64,000 bases of DNA from Roseobacter sp. CCS2 (lineage in GTDB: Bacteria; Pseudomonadota; Alphaproteobacteria; Rhodobacterales; Rhodobacteraceae). The notes below the pieces were generated by a model. It worked only from the letters and a program-made list of their open reading frames with translations. It was not told the DNA's origin and ran no database searches. Position 1 is the stretch's first letter. The number at the start of each line of letters is the position of its first letter. The translations under genes were made by a program, and so were the position numbers. The stretch covers positions 186,001 to 250,000 of the forward strand of contig NZ_AAYB01000003.1 in NCBI RefSeq assembly GCF_000169435.1, read 5' to 3'. Shown in pieces: positions 50,467-59,675 of the stretch.

Positions 50467-51591
50467 GTGCCGACGTCATTTACAGTTTTTTCCCTCGGAT
50501 CCTTGTCCATCTGGGACACCCAAGAAGGGAACACGACACTTGCGACCGGCAATGTAGATGACGCCTTGGGCACCTACGGCTCTGCGGGTGATCCGCTCTT
50601 TGGTGACCGGGTGGAATTTGCGCCAGCAGGCAATGGTTTTGCCGGTGGATCGGCGACCACTTACGACATTGATAACAACGTATCGAACGATCAATTCAGT
50701 ATTGATGGTGGGCCTACGCAAACTTTTGACGCGTCGATGATCTTTTCTGCCACCATCACTTATCTTGATGGCACAACGGAAAATATCACGGCAGTTGTTT
50801 TCCAAGATACGGTAGGCAACACCTACTGGGCCCCAGAATTTTCTGATAATGCAGATCAGGACGCAATTGAAGCGAAGGGTATTCAGTCGCTTGAGCTTCT
50901 GACGCCGATCTATTCAGATGGGGCCAGCCAAGGGTATAATCTGACCGCAGATCGCGAAGACAGTATGCCCCTATGCCTTACTGCTGGGGCCCGTATCACC
51001 TGCCCCGAAGGCGCGCGCGCGGTTGAGGATTTGGCGGTCGGCGATCTGGTCGTGACGCGCGATCATGGGCCGCAACCCATCCGCTGGATCGGTCAACGGG
51101 TGATCGCATTGGATGAATTGCGCGCAGATCCTAAACTACGGCCTGTGCAGATTATTGCTGGCGCTTTGGGTGCCGCGATACCGGATCGCGATCTAAGCGT
51201 TTCTCGACAGCACCGTGTGTTGGTGTGTTCCAAAATTGCGGACCGTATGTTTGGCAAGAGGGAAGTCCTTGTTCCCGCGATCAAGATGGCGGATATGCCC
51301 GGCGTTTTCCTCGATAAGAATTGCACGTCGGTGACTTATTTCCACCTGCTGTTCGACCAGCACCAGATCATTTACGCCGAAGGTGCACCGGTTGAAAGTT
51401 TGTTTACCGGCCCTGAAGCCTTAAAGTCGGTCAGCCCCGCAGCCCGTGCAGAAATCATGGCGCTTTTTCCCGAAGTCGCGCATTTGGACTACACGCCAGA
51501 ACCCGCGCGCTTTATGCCATCAGGTAAGTTGCAAAAGCACCTGATTGCCAGACACGTCAAAAACAACCGGGCTATCGTGCATGACGCCTGA
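50467..51591 (+). CDS. Hint-domain (hedgehog/intein type) protein
   Basis: A 374-residue protein. Residues 1-165 are beta-rich, Asp/Gly/Thr-rich and end in acidic loops. Residues about 170-320 form a Hint autoprocessing domain: Cys170 begins CLTAGARITCPEGARAVEDLAVGDLVVTRDHGPQPIRWIG, SRQHRVLV (about 246-253) is the histidine block, and YFHLLFDQHQIIYAEGAPVESL follows. Such proteins are common in Rhodobacteraceae. Cleavage at Cys170 would release the N-terminal part, but ligation chemistry is unknown. GTG start with AGGAG seven bases upstream. There is no signal peptide by eye; type I secretion is possible. Confidence 0.85.
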   Translation: MPTSFTVFSLGSLSIWDTQEGNTTLATGNVDDALGTYGSAGDPLFGDRVEFAPAGNGFAGGSATTYDIDNNVSNDQFSIDGGPTQTFDASMIFSATITYLDGTTENITAVVFQDTVGNTYWAPEFSDNADQDAIEAKGIQSLELLTPIYSDGASQGYNLTADREDSMPLCLTAGARITCPEGARAVEDLAVGDLVVTRDHGPQPIRWIGQRVIALDELRADPKLRPVQIIAGALGAAIPDRDLSVSRQHRVLVCSKIADRMFGKREVLVPAIKMADMPGVFLDKNCTSVTYFHLLFDQHQIIYAEGAPVESLFTGPEALKSVSPAARAEIMALFPEVAHLDYTPEPARFMPSGKLQKHLIARHVKNNRAIVHDA

Positions 51592-51649
51592 CAGGTATTG
51601 TCTTTGACACGGAACGAACGTCGTGAAGCGCTTTTGGGATGCATCCGTT

Positions 51650-51973
51650 TTAGCGCCGCTTTTGATAGGCATGGATGAACTTGCCATCCAGGGTTACGGC
51701 CAGTTGTATCTTGGGTTTCATGATACGGTAGTGAATGATTGCCCAGATCATGGCGAGTGTGAAACTCATAGCGACCCAGATGGCTGTTGGGCTGATCAGC
51801 AACAGTTCTGCTACAGGCAGAAACGTGTACTCGCCGACCATGAAGATGATGATCATCAACACCGCAAATCCACCGCCAAGGATCAGGCGGACTTCGGAAA
51901 AGATATCGCGCCTTGCCCGTCTTGCAATCTTGCGCCGTTCCTCTCGCGTGTAGGAGGACAAGTCTTGGTTCAA
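51650..51973 (-). CDS. Small protein with two transmembrane segments
   Basis: A 107-residue protein with a basic N-terminus (REERRKIARRARRDIFSEVR), two hydrophobic helices (about 30-48 and 55-78, LILGGGFAVLMIIIFMVG and LLLISPTAIWVAMSFTLAMIWA) and a soluble C-terminus. No family is recognised. It is a single gene transcribed away from cysS; its start codon is 58 bp before the stop of its own ORF neighbour region, with no obvious partners. Confidence 0.6.
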   Translation of the reverse strand: MNQDLSSYTREERRKIARRARRDIFSEVRLILGGGFAVLMIIIFMVGEYTFLPVAELLLISPTAIWVAMSFTLAMIWAIIHYRIMKPKIQLAVTLDGKFIHAYQKRR

Positions 51974-52190
51974 TGTATGCTCCGGTCTAGATGGCCGTGT
52001 CTGCCATCAACATTAGCGAAAATCACCGTCATCTGCCAGCCGAACCCCATGAGGTAAAGCCGCATTGTGACCTGATGCGCTATATGACACCGCCTGTTTT
52101 CAAGCAGAACTAATACGCCTAGGGGCATTGCAGACTGATACTAGCGCCTGTGCCCTAGACGTATCGCCGACCACCTGCTACGCATAGCGC
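51974..52190. other. 217-bp upstream region of the cysS leader
   Basis: No gene was found between the small membrane protein gene and the leader peptide at 52191. The stretch must contain the promoter for the cysS transcript, but only weak -35/-10-like elements (TTGCAG near 52126) are visible. Confidence 0.4.
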
Positions 52191-52235
52191 ATGAAGAGCA
52201 TCTGCATCATTACCTGCTGCATTATTATCTGCTGA
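52191..52235 (+). CDS. Ile/Cys-rich leader peptide upstream of cysS-cimA
   Basis: A 14-codon frame, MKSICIITCCIIIC, with six Ile and four Cys codons. It is framed by an in-frame TAG two codons before the ATG and a TGA at 52233. The operon that follows encodes Cys-tRNA ligase and citramalate synthase, the committed step of an isoleucine pathway. No Shine-Dalgarno is visible, so it may be translated from a leaderless transcript, as is known for trpL in Sinorhizobium. A 10-bp hairpin (52241-52250 with 52287-52296) follows the stop. Stalling at Cys or Ile codons could thus couple expression of the operon to supply. Confidence 0.6.
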   Translation: MKSICIITCCIIIC

Positions 52236-52318
52236 CATCAGTCGCGGGTTGCTCTTTCACGTTTCAAATCAAAACTGAACTTGGTAAGCCCGCGGCGTAA
52301 CGCACGTGCGAGGCACCT

Positions 52319-53752
52319 ATGACCACCATCCGCCTGAACAACACAAAGACCCGCAAGCGCGAGGACTTTATCCCGATTGATCCGAAAAACGTGCGTTTGT
52401 ACCTTTGCGGACCAACGGTCTATGACCGCGCGCATATCGGCAACTTGCGCCCGTCGCTTGTGTTTGACGTGCTGTTTCGTTTGCTGAAAGAAGTGTACGG
52501 CCCAGATCACGTCACCTACGTGCGCAACTTCACGGATGTGGATGACAAGATCAATGCGCGGGCCGCTGAAACGGGCCGGGCGATTGGCGATATTACGGCG
52601 GAAACGATTCAATGGTATCATGATGATCTGGATGCGGTTGGCTTGCAGCGCCCAACGCACGAACCGCGCGCAACCGATCACATCGCGCAGATGATCGCGA
52701 TGATTGAGGTGCTGATTGAGAAAGGCCATGCTTATGCCGCTGAAGGCCATGTGCTTTTTGCGGTGGAAAGCTATGACGCTTATGGCGCGCTGTCTGGCCG
52801 GTCCATCGACGATATGATCGCCGGTGCGCGGGTGGAAGTGGCCCCCTACAAGCGTAATCCGATGGATTTTGTCCTTTGGAAGCCGTCTGGCGATGGTGTG
52901 CCGGGGTGGAACAGCCCTTGGGGCTATGGTCGTCCGGGTTGGCATATTGAATGTTCGGCCATGTCGTTGGAATTGCTTGGCGAAAGCTTTGATATTCATG
53001 GCGGCGGCAATGATTTGCAATTCCCGCACCACGAAAACGAGATTGCGCAGTCAGCCTGCGCCCACCCCACAGGCGAATTTGCGCGCTACTGGGTGCACAA
53101 TGAGATGTTGCAGGTCGAAGGTAAGAAGATGTCCAAGTCATTGGGCAATTTCTTTACGATCCGCGATCTGCTGGATCAGGGTGTTCCCGGCGAAGTCATC
53201 CGTCTGGTGATGTTGGGCACCCACTATGGCAAGACGATGGACTGGACCGAGACGCGGCGCGCCGAGGCTGAAGGCACGTTGCGCAAGTGGTATGGCATTT
53301 TGCAAGGGCACGGCTTTGGGCCTGAGTTGATCGCAGCACTAGAGGCCGAGGGCAAATGGCAGCCGGATGCAGAGTTTATCGGCGTGCTGGCCAATGATCT
53401 GAACACGTCGGGCGCTCTGGCGCGCTTGCATGTGTTGGCCAAGGGCAAAACGCCCGTGGCCTTGGCGGGCTTTGCCTATGGCATGCAGATGCTGGGGTTG
53501 GTCAATGACTGGTCCGCGATCCCGCAGTTTGATGGCGGTGAGGCCGGATCAGGTGTTGCACCGGCAATTGCGACGCGCGTTGATGCATTGCTGGCGGATC
53601 GTGCGGCGGCCCGCGCGGCCAAGGATTGGGCGCGCGCTGATGAAGTGCGCGATATCCTGAACGCTGCCGGTGTGCAGGTCACCGATGTGGGCGGGCAGGC
53701 GACCTGGGCGCCCGGGCCAGATTTTAACGCGGCCAAGCTGGAGGGGCTCTGA
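52319..53752 (+). CDS. cysS: Cysteine--tRNA ligase
   Basis: Class I synthetase of 477 residues. The zinc-site/ATP region is [27 protein letters not shown] (Cys about 28, HIGN for HIGH), [10 protein letters not shown] and [19 protein letters not shown] hold further Zn and Cys-binding residues, and the ATP loop is KKMSKSLGN (about 266-274). It follows a 14-residue Ile/Cys-rich leader by 83 bp. GAGG lies five bases before the start, inside a small potential hairpin. The stop is one base from the cimA start, so both are one operon. Confidence 0.97.
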   Translation: MTTIRLNNTKTRKREDFIPIDPKNVRLYLCGPTVYDRAHIGNLRPSLVFDVLFRLLKEVYGPDHVTYVRNFTDVDDKINARAAETGRAIGDITAETIQWYHDDLDAVGLQRPTHEPRATDHIAQMIAMIEVLIEKGHAYAAEGHVLFAVESYDAYGALSGRSIDDMIAGARVEVAPYKRNPMDFVLWKPSGDGVPGWNSPWGYGRPGWHIECSAMSLELLGESFDIHGGGNDLQFPHHENEIAQSACAHPTGEFARYWVHNEMLQVEGKKMSKSLGNFFTIRDLLDQGVPGEVIRLVMLGTHYGKTMDWTETRRAEAEGTLRKWYGILQGHGFGPELIAALEAEGKWQPDAEFIGVLANDLNTSGALARLHVLAKGKTPVALAGFAYGMQMLGLVNDWSAIPQFDGGEAGSGVAPAIATRVDALLADRAAARAAKDWARADEVRDILNAAGVQVTDVGGQATWAPGPDFNAAKLEGL

Positions 53753-53753
53753 C

Positions 53754-55379
53754 ATGGGCAAAGAACGCCTCTACCTCTTTGACACGACACTGCGTGATGG
53801 GGCGCAAACCCAAGGGGTCCAGTTTTCGGCGGGGGAAAAGCACCAGATTGCCGCCGTTCTGGATAAGCTTGGTTTGGATTACATCGAAGGTGGTTGGCCC
53901 GGCGCAAACCCAACAGATACTGAATTCTTTGCAGACCCACCCAAGACAAAGGCGACCTTTACCGCCTTTGGCATGACCAAGCGCAATGGCCGGTCGGCCG
54001 AAAATGACGATGTATTGGCGGCGGTGATGAACGCGGGTACGCCTGCGGTCTGTCTGGTGGGCAAGGCGCATGATTTCCACGTGACCACCGCCTTGGGGAT
54101 CAGCCTAGAGGATAACATTGAAAATTTGTCCGCCAGCTTTGCCCATATCAAGGCGCAGGGCCGTGAGGGGCTATTTGATGCGGAACATTTCTTTGATGGC
54201 TATAAGGCAAACCCTGACTATGCATTGCAGGCGATCCATGCGGCCTATGATGCGGGCGCGCGGTGGATTGTACTGTGTGATACCAACGGTGGTGTGCTGC
54301 CCCACGAGGTGTCCGAGATTGTGACAGCGGTGATTGCCAGCGGTATCCCCGGCGATCATCTGGCGATCCATACGCATAACGATACTGAAAATGCGGTGGC
54401 CAATACCTTGGCGGCGGTTCTGGCCGGGGCGCGGCAGGTGCAAGGCACGCTGAATGGCTTGGGTGAACGGTGCGGCAATGCCAACCTGACAACGCTGATC
54501 CCCACACTGCTGTTGAAAGAACCTTACGCGAGTATGTTTGAAACGGGCGTATCACCCAAGGCCCTGAAAGGCCTGCGAAAGGCGTCGCGGATGCTGGACG
54601 ATATCCTGAACCGGGTGCCCGCCAAGCAAGCCCCCTACGTGGGGGCATCAGCCTTTGCGCATAAATCTGGGCTGCATGCCAGCGCTATTGCCAAAGATCC
54701 CACGACATATGAACACATTGATCCGGCCGCGGTGGGCAACAGCCGGATCGTGCCCATGTCCAATCAAGCCGGGCAGTCGAACCTGCGCGCGCGTCTATTG
54801 GATGCAGGGCTTGACGTTGCAGCCGATGATCCGGCGTTGCCGCGCATTATCGAACGGATCAAAGAACGCGAGGCGCAGGGATTTTCCTACGATACCGCTC
54901 AGGCGAGTTTCGAGTTGCTGGCACGCGAGGAGTTGGGCACGCTGCCGCGGTTTTTCGAGGTGAAACGCTACCGGGTGACGGTGGAGCGGCGTAAAGATAA
55001 GCGCAACCGGATGGTGTCGATTTCAGAAGCGGTTGTGGTGACGAAGGTCCACGGCAAGAAGATGCTGAACGTCAGCGAAAGCCAGGGCCCGGATGGGTCC
55101 GACCAGGGTCCGGTCAACGCGTTGTCACGTGCGCTGTCAAAGGACCTCGGGCCCTATCAAGAGATTATTGATGACATGCAATTGGTCGATTTCAAGGTGC
55201 GTATCACCAATGGCGGCACCGAGGCTGTGACGCGCGTGATCATCGACAGCGAAGACGGCAAAGGCCGCCTCTGGTCCACCGTGGGGGTCAGCGCCAACAT
55301 AGTCGATGCATCCTTTGATGCGCTGATTGATGCGATCAATTGGAAACTGATCCGCGATGGGGCAAAGGCCGAAGCATGA
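53754..55379 (+). CDS. cimA: (R)-citramalate synthase
   Basis: Condenses pyruvate with acetyl-CoA to citramalate, feeding isoleucine synthesis independently of threonine. The 541-residue protein has LFDTTLRDGAQTQGVQFSAGEK (about 8-29), the metal-binding HTHND block (AIHTHNDTENAVANTL, about 202-217), GLGERCGNANL and a C-terminal regulatory dimer domain beginning about residue 410. The long CimA-type form (not LeuA or NifV) is clear from the FFADPPKTKATFTAFG region. The start at 53754 follows GAGGGG. The stop overlaps the next gene by ATGA. Confidence 0.95.
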   Translation: MGKERLYLFDTTLRDGAQTQGVQFSAGEKHQIAAVLDKLGLDYIEGGWPGANPTDTEFFADPPKTKATFTAFGMTKRNGRSAENDDVLAAVMNAGTPAVCLVGKAHDFHVTTALGISLEDNIENLSASFAHIKAQGREGLFDAEHFFDGYKANPDYALQAIHAAYDAGARWIVLCDTNGGVLPHEVSEIVTAVIASGIPGDHLAIHTHNDTENAVANTLAAVLAGARQVQGTLNGLGERCGNANLTTLIPTLLLKEPYASMFETGVSPKALKGLRKASRMLDDILNRVPAKQAPYVGASAFAHKSGLHASAIAKDPTTYEHIDPAAVGNSRIVPMSNQAGQSNLRARLLDAGLDVAADDPALPRIIERIKEREAQGFSYDTAQASFELLAREELGTLPRFFEVKRYRVTVERRKDKRNRMVSISEAVVVTKVHGKKMLNVSESQGPDGSDQGPVNALSRALSKDLGPYQEIIDDMQLVDFKVRITNGGTEAVTRVIIDSEDGKGRLWSTVGVSANIVDASFDALIDAINWKLIRDGAKAEA

Positions 55380-56143
55380 GCGTACTTGCTTGTGCGGAAC
55401 TGGTGGAAAAGGCCGACCCGTTGCGGTTTCGGGTGGCGATGGCAGCACCCGTGCCTGCGCGACAGCTGTTGTTCCCGCTTTATGCTTTCAACGTTGAGGT
55501 GGCCCGCGCCCCTTGGGTGACCCAAGAGGCGATGATTGCCGAAATGCGGCTGCAATGGTGGCGTGATGCCCTGGAGGAGATCGCCGAAGGCAAACAGCCG
55601 CGCAAGCATGAGGTCGTGGATGCATTGGCCGGATGTTTGGACGCAGAAGGCGCGCGTTGCCTTGATGGCCTTGTGGCTGCGCGACGATGGGACGTCTACA
55701 AAGACGCGTTCGAGGATCGTGGTCATTTCGATGATTATATCAATGCGACTTCAGGGTCTTTGATGTGGACAGCCGCGCGCCTGCTGGGGCCGGCAGATGA
55801 AGGCGTGGTGCGCGATTTTGCCTATGCGACAGGTATTGCCAATTTCTTTCAGGCGATCCCCGCGTTGGAGGCGCAGTCGCGCAAGCCATTGCTGGATGGA
55901 ACCGAGGCGGCGGTAAAGGCGCTTGCAGAACATGCGTTGACACGTTGGTATCGCGCGCGGGCGGCCAGTGCGCAGGTGTCAAAAGCGGCTTCGGCAGCTT
56001 TGATTGCAGGGTATCATGCCCGTCCGATTTTACGCGCGGTTATCGCCGCCCCGGCACGTGTGGCGCAGGATGCTTTGCTGGTTAACCCTGCGCGTGACAG
56101 TCTGCGCTTCATGAATGTCAATCTGCGCGGCTGGTGGCGCTAG
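55376..56143 (+). CDS. Squalene/phytoene synthase-like protein
   Basis: A 255-residue all-helical protein of the prenyl-diphosphate condensing superfamily. Core features include LLFPLYAFNVEVARAPW, MRLQWWRDALEEIAEG (about 56-71) and the later AYATGIANFFQAIPALEA (about 140-157). The aspartate-rich motifs of true phytoene synthase (DxxxD) are weak, and no carotenoid genes are near. Relatives such as NDUFAF6 act in complex I assembly, so a non-catalytic or assembly role is possible. It overlaps cimA by 4 bp and the convergent MFS gene by 4 bp. Confidence 0.75.
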   Translation: MSVLACAELVEKADPLRFRVAMAAPVPARQLLFPLYAFNVEVARAPWVTQEAMIAEMRLQWWRDALEEIAEGKQPRKHEVVDALAGCLDAEGARCLDGLVAARRWDVYKDAFEDRGHFDDYINATSGSLMWTAARLLGPADEGVVRDFAYATGIANFFQAIPALEAQSRKPLLDGTEAAVKALAEHALTRWYRARAASAQVSKAASAALIAGYHARPILRAVIAAPARVAQDALLVNPARDSLRFMNVNLRGWWR

Positions 56144-57357
56144 ACCGCCATTTTGGGCTGACGCACCAACCAGATCAGTGATCCGCCTGCCAGCACCAGA
56201 AAAGGTATCATGGCGATGTTGACGGCGTTCCAGCCTTCGACTGCCGTGCCACCAGAACAGTTCATCAGCCCGCCAGAGGCCAGCGATGCAACAGTAACCA
56301 TACCAAAGACGATCATATCATTCATGCCCTGCACAGCACCACGTTCTTCGGGGTGGTGAGCCCCTGCCAGCATTGTGGTCGCACCTATAAAGCCAAAGTT
56401 CCAGCCAAGGCCCAACAGGATCAGAGCAATATAAAAGTTCGTAAGTTCCACACCAGACAGCGCGACACCCCCCGCCAGCGCAAGGATAACAAGGCCGAGC
56501 GACACGATCCGTTCAACCCCAAAGCGGGCGATCAGGTGACCTGTGAAAAAGGATGGCGCGAACATTGCCAAAACGTGGGCCGAGACAATGTCATTGGCAT
56601 TATCGGTCGTAAACCCGCACCCCACGACAGCCAGGGGCGTTGATGTCATGACAAGGTTCATCAGTGAATATGACACCATCGCGCAAATGATCGCGACAAG
56701 GATGCGGGGATCACGCAGCAGTTCCATCCGGGTGCGGCCTGCAGGGGCGGCCACGGCAGGGGGTTCTTTCTTTGATCCTTTGGGCAGGTCCAGCCAGAGG
56801 AATAGGAACATGCCCACCAAATTAAGAACGATGATCGCAAGATAAGTCCCCAAAAATGGGATAACAAAGGCGTCTGACACCAGTTTGTTCAGTTGCGGAC
56901 CCACGATTGCTGACAGCAATCCCCCGGCCATGACGTATGAGATCGCCTTGGGGCGAAAGCCCTCGGATGCCGTATCCGTTGCCGCAAACCGGTAAAAACC
57001 CTGCGCTGACATATAGATACCGGTCAGATATGACCCTGCCAAAAGGATCGGAAAGGAACTGATGTAAAGCCCGTAGGCGGATACAGCGGCACCCACAGCC
57101 CCGGCGAATGCGCCAAGGAAGAACCCAAAGCGCCGTCCGTTGCGCTGCATCAGGGGGCTGATCCATGGGGCTGTTGTCATCGACCCGAAAACGATGAACG
57201 AAATGGGAAGCGTTGCAAGACACGGATTGGATGCCAATTGCCCACCAGCCAAGCCGCCAATGACAAAGATCATGGGCAGTTGTGCGCCAAGGATCGCCTG
57301 CGCCAGCACCAGAACGGCCACATTGCGTTTCGCCCGTGTGTCATCAACGTAAGTCAT
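56140..57357 (-). CDS. Major facilitator superfamily transporter
   Basis: A 405-residue protein with twelve hydrophobic helices in two halves and a central charged loop (GSKKEPPAVAAPAGRTRMELLRDPR, about 198-222). It lacks clear signature residues for a single substrate, although GRRFGFFLG resembles the loop 2-3 motif. Its start is 43 bp after the cobB stop on the same strand, so it may be cotranscribed with the cobalamin genes and could carry a metal or corrinoid, but this is only positional. Confidence 0.82.
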   Translation of the reverse strand: MTYVDDTRAKRNVAVLVLAQAILGAQLPMIFVIGGLAGGQLASNPCLATLPISFIVFGSMTTAPWISPLMQRNGRRFGFFLGAFAGAVGAAVSAYGLYISSFPILLAGSYLTGIYMSAQGFYRFAATDTASEGFRPKAISYVMAGGLLSAIVGPQLNKLVSDAFVIPFLGTYLAIIVLNLVGMFLFLWLDLPKGSKKEPPAVAAPAGRTRMELLRDPRILVAIICAMVSYSLMNLVMTSTPLAVVGCGFTTDNANDIVSAHVLAMFAPSFFTGHLIARFGVERIVSLGLVILALAGGVALSGVELTNFYIALILLGLGWNFGFIGATTMLAGAHHPEERGAVQGMNDMIVFGMVTVASLASGGLMNCSGGTAVEGWNAVNIAMIPFLVLAGGSLIWLVRQPKMAV

Positions 57358-57400
57358 AGTGGTATCGGTACGCCCGGTCTGGAAAAGGTGCAAGGACTGG

Positions 57401-58651
57401 TTAACCCTGATCAATAATATGGGCAAAACTGCCGCTGACATTGTTCTGGATCAAACCCATCGGGGGCAGGGTGGTGCCTTCGGCATCCTTGGCTGCAAAG
57501 AGTGGCGTACCGCTGGCACGCAAAGTTGTGGCATAATGGAATTCATGCCCTTTCCATGCACCACGCAAAAGGCCGGTGCTGGCCGTAAGATCACGGTATC
57601 CAAGATGCAACCTGCGCGTGGCAAAGGATGTATCCAGCGGCAGAAGGTCCGCCATTTTATGTGCGTTACCGTCTTGATCAATCAGCGTTTCGCCCAAGGT
57701 CATGTAACCGCCGCACTCGCCATAGATGTGCGCCTTGCTATCCCGCAAACTGTTCAGGAAGACACTGTTGGCCGCAAGTGTCCCGGCATGAAGTTCTGGG
57801 TAGCCACCTGGCAGGTAAATGAGGTCAGCATCCGGCGCAGGCTCATTCGCAAGCGGCGAAAAGAAATGCAAGGACGCCCCGGCGTCTTGCCAGTCTTGCA
57901 GCAGATGTGGGTAGTTAAAGGCAAAGGCCGCATCCTGGGCGATCGCGATGTTTTGTGCGGGTGGATGGCGCTTTGGTGGCGTCGTGCCGGATTGCAGCGG
58001 CGTCAGCATCCTCTCTAATCGCTGTAGATCGCACTGGTCGGCAATCAGATCTGCAGCGGCATTGAGATAGGTTTCAAGGTCGGGGCGTTCTTGCGCCTGC
58101 ACCAACCCCAGATGCCGTGACGGTTGCACCAATGACCGCGTGCGGGGCATCATCCCGAAGATCGGTGTGTCGCCCAGCGCGCGCCGCAACATGCCTTCAT
58201 GGCGCGGGGAACCCACGTTGTTCAGGATGACCCCCGCAATCTGCACCGTGAGGTCATGTTGCATAAACCCCTGCACCAGCGGCGCGACAGAGCCCGCCAT
58301 TTTACCGGCGTCAATGACCAAAATTACCGGCAGGTTCAGGATACGCGCAAGATCTGCCGTCGCCCCTTTGCCGTCCGGTGGCGCGCCATCGAAAAGACCC
58401 ATCGCGCCTTCAATGATTAAGGGCAGGGTGCCAGCGCCAAGCGCCCTGATCCGCTCTGGCGTCATCGCCCAAGCGTCCAGGTTCATGCAGGTCTGCCCGC
58501 AAGCCGCTTCGTGAAAGCGAGGATCAATGTAATCCGGGCCAGACTTGGCGGCCCTTACGGGTACGCCGCGTCTTTTGAGTGCGCGCAAAAGGCCAAGTGT
58601 CAAAGTGGTTTTGCCACTGCCCGAGGCAGGGGCGGCGATAATGAAGCTCAT
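57401..58651 (-). CDS. cobB: Cobyrinate a,c-diamide synthase
   Basis: ATP- and glutamine-dependent amidation of the a and c side chains in cobalamin synthesis. At 416 residues the protein has the P-loop-like ASGSGKTTLTLGLLRAL (about 9-25), PDYIDPRFH, GAMGLFDG and a C-terminal glutamine amidotransferase part with the nucleophile Cys in YGECGGYMTLGETLID (about 312-327). It lies 74 bp downstream of cobA on the same strand. Spacing and direction argue for a cobA-cobB(-MFS) transcript. Confidence 0.95.
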   Translation of the reverse strand: MSFIIAAPASGSGKTTLTLGLLRALKRRGVPVRAAKSGPDYIDPRFHEAACGQTCMNLDAWAMTPERIRALGAGTLPLIIEGAMGLFDGAPPDGKGATADLARILNLPVILVIDAGKMAGSVAPLVQGFMQHDLTVQIAGVILNNVGSPRHEGMLRRALGDTPIFGMMPRTRSLVQPSRHLGLVQAQERPDLETYLNAAADLIADQCDLQRLERMLTPLQSGTTPPKRHPPAQNIAIAQDAAFAFNYPHLLQDWQDAGASLHFFSPLANEPAPDADLIYLPGGYPELHAGTLAANSVFLNSLRDSKAHIYGECGGYMTLGETLIDQDGNAHKMADLLPLDTSFATRRLHLGYRDLTASTGLLRGAWKGHEFHYATTLRASGTPLFAAKDAEGTTLPPMGLIQNNVSGSFAHIIDQG

Positions 58652-58725
58652 CGCCGGTGGAGGCGTGTGCAGGCCTCTGACAGAAGTTTGGTTGGACGCA
58701 GAAAGAGGGGGCTTTGCATCGGGCG

Positions 58726-59577
58726 CTAGGCGGATTCGGCGGGGCGACCACGGCCAAGCGGATCAAGGTTGCGGGGCGGGTCGCCAGCGGCCATGCCTTG
58801 CCAATCCAGCACTTGTCGCATCAGGACAGATTGCCCAATGCAGATGATCGCGGGCGGGGCAAAGTTTGCAGCGTCAATATCCGCGACGATAGTGCCAAGA
58901 GTGGTTTCAAGCACCTGTTGCGCGTCTGTTGTGGCGGTTGTGACAACCGCCGCAGGTTCATGAGGACTGCGCCCTGCCTTCAGAAGTTGGCTTGCAATCT
59001 GGGCGATATGTTTCATGCCCATGTAAATCACAATGACTTGGCTACCCTTTGAGATACTGACCCAATCCAAAGAACTGGGTGTGTGCCCCGACTGGTCATG
59101 GCCTGTCACGAAAGTGACCGACTGGTTCACATCGCGGTGGGTCACGGGTATGCCCGCATAGGCAAGCCCGCCAATACCAGCAGAGATACCGGGGATGATG
59201 CGGATGGGAATGTTGTGCTGCACCAGTGTTTGTGCCTCTTCACCGCCGCGTCCGAAAACAAAAGGATCGCCGCCTTTCAGCCGAAGCACACGTTTGCCGT
59301 CCCGTGCCAGATCGACCAGCCGGAGCGAGATGTCGCGCTGTTTTGCAGAAGGTTTGCCACCGCGTTTGCCTGCGTAAATGTGTTCCGCCTGCGGGGCCCA
59401 ACTGAGGATCTGCTCCTGCACCAACGCGTCATAAATCACGACATCTGCTTGCCGCAAGGCATTCACGGCGTGCAATGTCAAAAGCCCCGGATCACCCGGA
59501 CCGGCACCACACAGCCAAACCCATCCGGGTTCCAGCGTGGGCCATGCGTGGGCGGGAAGAGGGATATCAGTAGTCAT
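58726..59577 (-). CDS. cobA: Uroporphyrinogen-III C-methyltransferase
   Basis: First committed step from heme to cobalamin or siroheme: two SAM methylations of uroporphyrinogen III to precorrin-2. The 283-residue protein has VWLCGAGPGDPGLLTLHA (about 20-37), LRLKGGDPFVFGRGGEEA (about 97-114) and AGIPVTHRDVNQSVTFVTGH, all typical SUMT blocks. The start at 59577 is chosen because upstream codons encode unrelated sequence. It is divergent from cbiD and heads the cobA-cobB run. Confidence 0.94.
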   Translation of the reverse strand: MTTDIPLPAHAWPTLEPGWVWLCGAGPGDPGLLTLHAVNALRQADVVIYDALVQEQILSWAPQAEHIYAGKRGGKPSAKQRDISLRLVDLARDGKRVLRLKGGDPFVFGRGGEEAQTLVQHNIPIRIIPGISAGIGGLAYAGIPVTHRDVNQSVTFVTGHDQSGHTPSSLDWVSISKGSQVIVIYMGMKHIAQIASQLLKAGRSPHEPAAVVTTATTDAQQVLETTLGTIVADIDAANFAPPAIICIGQSVLMRQVLDWQGMAAGDPPRNLDPLGRGRPAESA

Positions 59578-59675
59578 ACGTTTCTTATGCCGCTGATCGC
59601 GCGCGTTGAAAAGGTGACAAACGACCTCGTATTGGTGATTGCCGTCATTGGCTTGCCTGCCTATCGTCGGGCGGA

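Noticed and set aside
58652-58719. 23-codon frame before cobB whose stop overlaps the cobB start (ATGA)
   Set aside because: No ribosome-binding site, no codon bias or composition linked to the operon; probably chance.
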